DNA of 10,385 bases from an uncultured Coriobacteriaceae bacterium (GTDB taxonomy: Bacteria; Actinomycetota; Coriobacteriia; Coriobacteriales; QAMH01). Below the pieces are notes generated by a model. It was not told the origin of the DNA. It saw nothing but the letters and a program-made list of their open reading frames with translations, and did not search any database. The DNA lies in the NCBI GenBank assembly GCA_900544245.1, contig UQUH01000056.1, positions 1 through 10,385 on the forward strand, in the 5' to 3' direction. This document shows positions 6,612-10,385 of this stretch, piece by piece. The translations under genes and the position numbers were made by a program. Every line of letters starts with the position of its first letter. The first letter of the stretch is position 1.

Positions 6612-8288
6612 TCAAGTATCTCGCAAAGCCGCGATTCCTGTTGTTCCGAGGATGGCGAGCAGGGGTATGAAATGGAGCAGGTATCTCGCCTTGACTTCCC
6701 ATAGTACGCATAGGAAGATGCCCAGGCCAAAGATTGCGACGATGCACCAAAGCGCGAGCAGCTGCGCGGCAGGAAGACGGGCATTCCCCACTTTTCGAAA
6801 CGCGCTTGCGTCTTTCCGCCGGATCGCATCCCGTGCCCTTCTCGAAGGGCGCTGAAGATTGAAGGCGAATCGCAGACAGCCGAGACAGATCATGAGTAGA
6901 AGCAGGATATGATAGGCCTGCGCGTAATTCGAGTAGACACCGAACACGGTCATGAGGACCTTCGTTTGCGTATCCCAGCCTTCGGTTCCTTCCATCACGC
7001 TATTGTTGATAAACGTGGTTTCCTCAAGCAAGGCGCCGACGGCCCATTGGTTCGTCGCCTTGGAGAATGCGATGTGGGCGATAACGCCCGGGGCTCCTCC
7101 GAGTTCGTCGATGCGCTCGATCAGCAGTTCCTTATCGGCTTGCCCCTTCGAGTCGATGTCTCCGTAACTCGACGTGTACAGGTAGTCATCCTCGGTGTAT
7201 TTTCCACCACTTTCCGGATTCATGCCCATCATGATCCAGTGTATGTAGGGAAACTGCTGCTCATAGCGTTCGGTTTCTCCGTAAGCGAGCTCTGTTGGCG
7301 TTGCGCGATCGACAAAGAGCGAACAGAGCGACACGCTCAGCGCAAAGGAGACAATCATGTAGAGCGCGAGCTTCAACGCCGTTGACGGGCGTATGCACAA
7401 GAAGGCGACGATGATGAAGGCTACGAGCAGGATGGCGACCGTGGCCTTGAGTTCGAAGCCGACACCGCATGTCGCGCCGAATGCAAGGGAGAAAACGATG
7501 GGCGCAAACCGATGTCGCCCGTCGTCTCCACGCTCTTTCGCGGTCTCTGGGCATGCCGTATCGGCGCATCGTATATACAGCTTTCCCGCGAAGAAGGCCG
7601 CGATGGCCACAAAGAACATGGCTGCCGTATCGGTATAGGGATTAGCGCAATTTGCCCAGATCGGCGCATAGGCCAATAGCATGAAACCGCACAGGGCGCC
7701 TCGTGCATACCCCCATACCATGCGACAAGTATAGGAGACGAGGAATATCGCGCAGAGAATGAGGAGCACGTTCAGTGTCGTATGGAAGCCCATGAGCAGC
7801 TCGTTGTTTGCGTTGGGCATGAGGGTTTGGATCAGGTCGAAGAAGTGGATCATGAATACGAGCAGGAAATGGTTATTGGGATAGGCGCCGTATCTGTCCA
7901 GATAGGGGATGTCGGTGTCATGGACATACGCGCTTGCAATGCTGAATAGGTGGTTGTAGTCTTCGCCGATTCTTCCAAGGAGCACCTGCGATACGAGGAG
8001 CATGAGGGGAAGGGCGAGGACGAGAAGCACGAGGAAAACGCGCCAGCAAGTTCGTCCGTTGATGCTGCGCCATCTTGCCGGGCGGTTGGAATCGTGACCC
8101 CTCGACGCACGCTTCCCGTGAAGGCGAAGGCCAATGTAGAGCAGGCAGGATCCCATGACAAGGGCGAGCGAGGCCCAGAGCCCGTGTTCGATTGCGTAGC
8201 CGACGGAGAGCGCGCATCCGTATGCGACCAAGAGGGCAAAGACGACGACGACGAATGCTTCTATGGTCAAGGCAAGCGCTTTTGGCAT
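6612..8288 (-). CDS. Polytopic membrane glycosyltransferase, GT-C fold (PMT/ArnT-like)
   Basis: This 558-residue protein has roughly eleven or twelve hydrophobic segments. After the second or third helix comes a loop with an acidic pair, GEDYNHLF (Glu109-Asp110), then DTDIPYLDRYGAYPNNHF, in the place where PMT, ArnT and related GT-C enzymes carry their catalytic acid. A second loop has NPYTDTAAMF. A soluble stretch around residues 325-430 is followed by more helices and the ending WEVKARYLLHFIPLLAILG, common in GT-C proteins. The family moves a sugar from a polyprenyl-phosphate carrier to a protein, polymer or lipid outside the membrane. The neighbouring GT2 gene probably makes the donor. The start is 17 bases after the NYN stop; an AAGGGG ribosome-site candidate overlaps that stop codon but lies 13 bases from the ATG, which is long. 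The acceptor and sugar are unknown, and a GT39 or GT87-like subfamily cannot be decided by eye. Confidence 0.78.
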   Translation of the reverse strand: MPKALALTIEAFVVVVFALLVAYGCALSVGYAIEHGLWASLALVMGSCLLYIGLRLHGKRASRGHDSNRPARWRSINGRTCWRVFLVLLVLALPLMLLVSQVLLGRIGEDYNHLFSIASAYVHDTDIPYLDRYGAYPNNHFLLVFMIHFFDLIQTLMPNANNELLMGFHTTLNVLLILCAIFLVSYTCRMVWGYARGALCGFMLLAYAPIWANCANPYTDTAAMFFVAIAAFFAGKLYIRCADTACPETAKERGDDGRHRFAPIVFSLAFGATCGVGFELKATVAILLVAFIIVAFLCIRPSTALKLALYMIVSFALSVSLCSLFVDRATPTELAYGETERYEQQFPYIHWIMMGMNPESGGKYTEDDYLYTSSYGDIDSKGQADKELLIERIDELGGAPGVIAHIAFSKATNQWAVGALLEETTFINNSVMEGTEGWDTQTKVLMTVFGVYSNYAQAYHILLLLMICLGCLRFAFNLQRPSRRARDAIRRKDASAFRKVGNARLPAAQLLALWCIVAIFGLGIFLCVLWEVKARYLLHFIPLLAILGTTGIAALRDT

Positions 8289-8300
8289 ACGAAACGGCCA

Positions 8301-8309
8301 GCCCCTTAA
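8301..8309 (-). promoter_or_regulatory. Ribosome binding site of the GT-C gene overlapping the NYN stop codon
   Basis: On the minus strand the sequence TTAAGGGGC contains both the TAA stop of the NYN gene and the AAGGGG that best fits a Shine-Dalgarno site for the next gene. The spacing to the ATG at 8288 is about 13 bases, longer than ideal, which suggests that ribosomes finishing the NYN gene help start the next one. Confidence 0.45.
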
Positions 8310-9325
8310 TCCAGATGCGCGTACTTGCGTTTACCGCCGGTGACGTGGATGCCCTTGATGCTGTCGACGAACTTGTAGAACTGCGAATATCCCGTGTCCT
8401 TGACGTTGAAGTGCGGGAACGTGTCATGCACCTTCGAGGCGAGCGACGTGATGCTCATCGACTTGTTCTTGTGGCGGCCAATTTCGAGGACCATGAACTG
8501 CTCGACCTGCTTGATGTCATCGCGCGTGTCCGCGATGCGCACGTCGTAGCCCACGTTGGTCTTCACGAGCTCGAAGCGGTCGAAATCCTCGATGAGTTTG
8601 GAGAGCTGGCTGTAGCCAAAGTTGCGGACGTCGAAGTCGGGGAACTTGTTGTTGAGCGCCGCTCCCACCTCGGCAAGCGACGTGGTCCTGCCTCGGTTGT
8701 CGTTCGTGTGGATGATGCCGCCCATGACCGCGCCAACGTCGCGCAACGAGACCGTGGTCTCGATGTTCTCCTCGTCGATGGGGGACTGTTCTTCGATCTC
8801 CTCGATGTCATCGGTCTCGACGTCCGCGTCATCGCCGTTCTTGCTGCGTTGCAGCTTGTAAAGGTACTCGATGTTCACGAACTTGGTGCAGGCATGCCTG
8901 AACGAGATGGCGGTCTGGTTGCGCCCCATGCCGACCACGATCATGTTGCTCTCGCGCAGACGTGCGGCCAGGCGCGTGAAGTCGCTGTCGGAGGAGACGA
9001 TGACGAACCCGTCGACCTTGCCGGCGTACAGGATGTCCATCGCGTCGATGATGAGCGTGGAGTCGGTCGCGTTCTTGCCCGCCTTCTCGCCGGGCTTGTG
9101 GCTCTTGACGTTGCTGAACTGCTGGACGGGCGTGATGGAGTTGTCGAGCAACTTGGGACGCCACTTGGCCGCCTGCGGGTCGGTGAAGTCGCCGTAGATG
9201 CGGCGGTACGTCGCCACGCCGTAACGGGGAATCTCGTTGAGGATGACGGGGAGGTACTTGGCGGAGATGTTGTCCGCGTCGATGAGGAGCGCGAGACGCG
9301 GCTCATCGTTTACTTCGTCGTGCAT
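8306..9325 (-). CDS. NYN-domain putative ribonuclease with two C-terminal OST-HTH/LOTUS domains
   Basis: This 339-residue protein looks cytosolic, with no signal peptide or membrane helix. Residues about 10-148 are a NYN domain, a PIN-like nuclease fold. Acidic residues expected at the active site are Asp16 and Asp18 (LLIDADN), Asp88 and Asp94 (DSTLIIDAMD) and Asp113 and Asp115 (SSDSDF). An acidic linker (about 164-187) leads to two winged-helix LOTUS-type domains at about 190-255 and 265-335. Their cores are clearly related: FPDFDVRNFGYSQLSKLIED and FPHFNVKDTGYSQFYKFVDS. NYN-LOTUS architecture is known from bacterial DUF88/LabA-like proteins and from eukaryotic MARF1; the LOTUS domain is thought to bind RNA. 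RNA cleavage is therefore likely, but the target is unknown. It is the first gene of the minus-strand cluster. The ATG has only a weak ribosome site (GGA, about six bases upstream). The fold is sure; the cellular role is not. Confidence 0.9.
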   Translation of the reverse strand: MHDEVNDEPRLALLIDADNISAKYLPVILNEIPRYGVATYRRIYGDFTDPQAAKWRPKLLDNSITPVQQFSNVKSHKPGEKAGKNATDSTLIIDAMDILYAGKVDGFVIVSSDSDFTRLAARLRESNMIVVGMGRNQTAISFRHACTKFVNIEYLYKLQRSKNGDDADVETDDIEEIEEQSPIDEENIETTVSLRDVGAVMGGIIHTNDNRGRTTSLAEVGAALNNKFPDFDVRNFGYSQLSKLIEDFDRFELVKTNVGYDVRIADTRDDIKQVEQFMVLEIGRHKNKSMSITSLASKVHDTFPHFNVKDTGYSQFYKFVDSIKGIHVTGGKRKYAHLD

Positions 9326-9364
9326 GTCGTGTCCGTTTCCGTATGCGAATACATAGTGATGTCA

Positions 9365-9393
9365 ATAATCTCGCTCATGATAGCTCATGTAAA
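9365..9393 (-). promoter_or_regulatory. Probable promoter of the NYN-glycosyltransferase cluster
   Basis: On the minus strand TTTACA (9393-9388) and GATTAT (9370-9365) are separated by exactly 17 bases, with five and four matches to the sigma-70-type -35 and -10 consensus. Transcription would start near 9358, about 33 bases before the ATG. It is the best promoter match on this strand of the 156-base gap. Confidence 0.5.
9373..9392. repeat. 10-base direct repeat in the promoter spacer of the divergent region
   Basis: GCTCATGATA is followed directly by GCTCATGTAA; the 7-mer GCTCATG is identical in both and the copies are one helical turn apart. The repeat fills the spacer of the leftward promoter and runs into the possible rightward -10 box TAAAAT (9390-9395), so a bound protein could affect both directions. 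No known regulator motif is recognised. Confidence 0.4.
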
Positions 9394-9395
9394 AT
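9390..9395 (+). promoter_or_regulatory. Possible -10 box for the formate-channel gene
   Basis: TAAAAT matches the -10 consensus at five of six bases and is preceded directly by TG. No good -35 box lies 15-19 bases upstream. Transcription would start near 9402 and leave a leader of about 80 bases. The leader has TCCTGT and ACAGGA arms (9395-9400 and 9412-9417), which could be an operator or a small hairpin. This is a weak call. Confidence 0.3.
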
Positions 9396-9481
9396 CCTGT
9401 TCTGTAAACCGACAGGAAATGAGTACAACTCGTCAACTGTCTCGCGGGCGGGAACGCAAGACGATGTGGAAAGGGAACGTG

Positions 9482-10327
9482 ATGGTGGAGCTACGGCCCG
9501 AGGATTTGAATGCGACCAAGCCGGACTGCCTTTCGGGCACGGCACTCGAGCAGAAGGCCGAGTCCGTCGGTCTCGCAAAGACCCAGATGGAGATTGGCCG
9601 CACCATCGTGCTCGCGCTCATGGCAGGCATGCTCATCGGCAGCGGTGCGCTGTTCATGACCTGCGTGAAGGCAGACCCGACGCTCGGCTTTGCCGCATCC
9701 AACATTCTCGGCGGCTTCTGCTTCTCGCTCGGCCTCATCTGCGTGATCGTCGCGGGTGCCGAGCTGTTCACGGGTAACTGCCTTATGGTCATGGGGGCTG
9801 CGAGCAAGCGTTTTGCCTGGGCCAAGGTCCTGAAGAACTGGGTCGTCGTCTGGCTCGGCAACTTTGCGGGCTCGCTCGTGCTCGTCGGTATCGTCTTCGG
9901 TTGTTCCATCATGGCTATCAAGGCGGGGGACAATACCATCGGCGCTCAGATGGTCACGGTCGCATCGGGAAAGATCGGCCTCGATCCCGCTCAGATCATC
10001 TTCCGCGGCATCATGTGCAACTTTCTCGTCTGCCTCGCGGTGTGGATGGGCTTTGCCGGTCGCACGGTCATCGACAAGATCTTCACGACGATCTTTCCCG
10101 TCATGGCCTTCGTCGCCATGGGCTTCGAGCACTGCGTGGCCAACATGTTTCTGCTACCCATGGGCGTCGTCGCCGCAGCGTGCGGCTTTGGCACCGAGGC
10201 GCAGATGGCGCTTTGCAACTGGGGTGGCGTGTTCTACAACATCGGATTTGCCACTCTGGGCAACATCATCGGCGGCTGCATCTTCGTCGGTCTCGTCTAC
10301 TGGTTTGGATATCGCAAGAAGGCGTAG
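9482..10327 (+). CDS. Formate/nitrite transporter family channel, FocA-like
   Basis: This is a 281-residue inner-membrane channel of the FNT family, which forms pentamers and passes formate or related small anions with protons. Six hydrophobic segments are visible. Family signatures are AGAELFTGN (Thr97, equivalent to the omega-loop region), the CNFLVCLAVWM segment and GFEHCVANMFLLPMG, whose His217 corresponds to the central pore histidine of FocA. The MFLLPMG ending resembles E. coli FocA more than NirC or the hydrosulfide channels, so formate is the likeliest substrate; this is inference from remembered signatures. The start at 9482 is chosen because AAGGGA (9471-9476) lies five bases upstream and the length fits the family. 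The frame is open far upstream, and in-frame ATGs at 9464 and 9419 are less well placed. No pyruvate formate-lyase gene is adjacent. It is divergent from the NYN cluster. Confidence 0.93.
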   Translation: MVELRPEDLNATKPDCLSGTALEQKAESVGLAKTQMEIGRTIVLALMAGMLIGSGALFMTCVKADPTLGFAASNILGGFCFSLGLICVIVAGAELFTGNCLMVMGAASKRFAWAKVLKNWVVVWLGNFAGSLVLVGIVFGCSIMAIKAGDNTIGAQMVTVASGKIGLDPAQIIFRGIMCNFLVCLAVWMGFAGRTVIDKIFTTIFPVMAFVAMGFEHCVANMFLLPMGVVAAACGFGTEAQMALCNWGGVFYNIGFATLGNIIGGCIFVGLVYWFGYRKKA

Positions 10328-10334
10328 GGGAAAT

Positions 10335-10350
10335 GGGACACATTGGACAG
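10335..10350 (+). repeat. Short GGACA direct repeat next to the terminal palindrome
   Basis: GGACA occurs at 10336-10340 and 10345-10349. The second copy, extended to GACAG (10346-10350), can pair with CTGTC (10357-10361), which is part of the left arm of the palindrome that follows. This would give a small hairpin that excludes the larger one. Confidence 0.35.
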
Positions 10351-10353
10351 GTA

Positions 10354-10385
10354 CATCTGTCTCACTGCATGCAGTGAGACAGATG
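10354..10385. repeat. 32-base perfect palindrome downstream of the FNT gene, candidate terminator or dispersed repeat
   Basis: The 16-base arm CATCTGTCTCACTGCA is followed without spacer by its exact reverse complement, ending at the last base of the window, so the full symmetry may be longer. It begins 27 bases after the FNT stop codon. As RNA it would form a long stem with a small central loop, suitable for ending or protecting the transcript. Its core CTGTCTCA/TGAGACAG is also the stem of the hairpin after feoAB (5538-5569), but with the arms in the opposite order. The perfect symmetry suggests a REP-like or mobile-element-derived unit; that is inference. Confidence 0.65.

Noticed and set aside
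9434..9443. 10-base match CAACTGTCTC shared with the feoAB hairpin (5558-5567)
   Set aside because: The second arm of the hairpin is absent here and the match is short; coincidence is the simpler explanation.
8192..9481. Very long open frame on the plus strand, running from inside the glycosyltransferase gene through the NYN gene into the FNT gene
   Set aside because: The upstream part is antisense to two well-supported minus-strand genes and has the low-complexity Val/Asp/Arg-rich look of a GC-rich shadow frame. Only the part from 9482 shows a protein family.
9419..9481. Earlier in-frame ATG starts (9419 and 9464) for the FNT channel
   Set aside because: The ATG at 9419 has its AGGAA directly adjacent, leaving no proper spacing, and the added residues are Arg-rich and unlike the family. 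The 9464 start has poorer ribosome-site spacing than 9482.

Overview
The window is GC-rich and gene-dense and looks like the chromosome of an anaerobic, host-associated Gram-positive actinobacterium, most plausibly class Coriobacteriia. The clues are secreted cell-wall enzymes with choline-binding-type GW/WYY repeats, a fused FeoA-FeoB ferrous iron transporter, a FocA-like formate channel, and no sign of an outer membrane. The assignment to Coriobacteriia is inference; no rRNA or marker gene is present to prove it. There are six complete genes and one gene cut by the left edge. I see no tRNA, rRNA, CRISPR array, transposase or phage gene, and no gene-free stretch longer than 300 bases.

Positions 1-2860 hold two convergent cell-wall hydrolase genes. 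The left one (plus strand, 5' truncated) carries wall-binding repeats followed by an Amidase_2-type zinc amidase. The right one (minus strand, complete, with a signal peptide) carries a collinear copy of the same repeat array followed by a CHAP/NlpC-P60-like cysteine peptidase or amidase. They look like duplicated genes that share an anchoring module but have different catalytic ends.

Positions 2861-3066 form a divergent promoter region. It serves the hydrolase leftwards and feoAB rightwards, and contains a likely extended -10 promoter overlapped by an inverted repeat that could be an operator. feoAB (3067-5541) encodes an 824-residue fusion of FeoA, a G-protein domain and the FeoB membrane pore. 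A hairpin overlapping its stop codon separates it from the convergent minus-strand cluster.

Positions 5574-9325 are a co-directional minus-strand cluster read as: NYN-domain putative ribonuclease with two OST-HTH/LOTUS domains, then a polytopic GT-C-type membrane glycosyltransferase, then a GtrB/DPM1-like polyprenyl-phosphate glycosyltransferase. The last two form a plausible sugar-transfer pair: the GT2 enzyme charges a lipid carrier on the inside and the GT-C enzyme transfers the sugar on the outside. The GT-C ribosome binding site overlaps the stop codon of the NYN gene, so these two are probably co-translated.

Positions 9326-9481 are a second divergent promoter region. It is followed by a formate/nitrite-family channel gene (9482-10327), and the window ends exactly at the edge of a 32-base perfect palindrome.

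I do not see a clearly new multi-gene system. The most interesting points are the NYN-LOTUS gene coupled to surface glycosylation genes, the module-swapped hydrolase pair, the terminal palindrome and the putative operator over the feo promoter.
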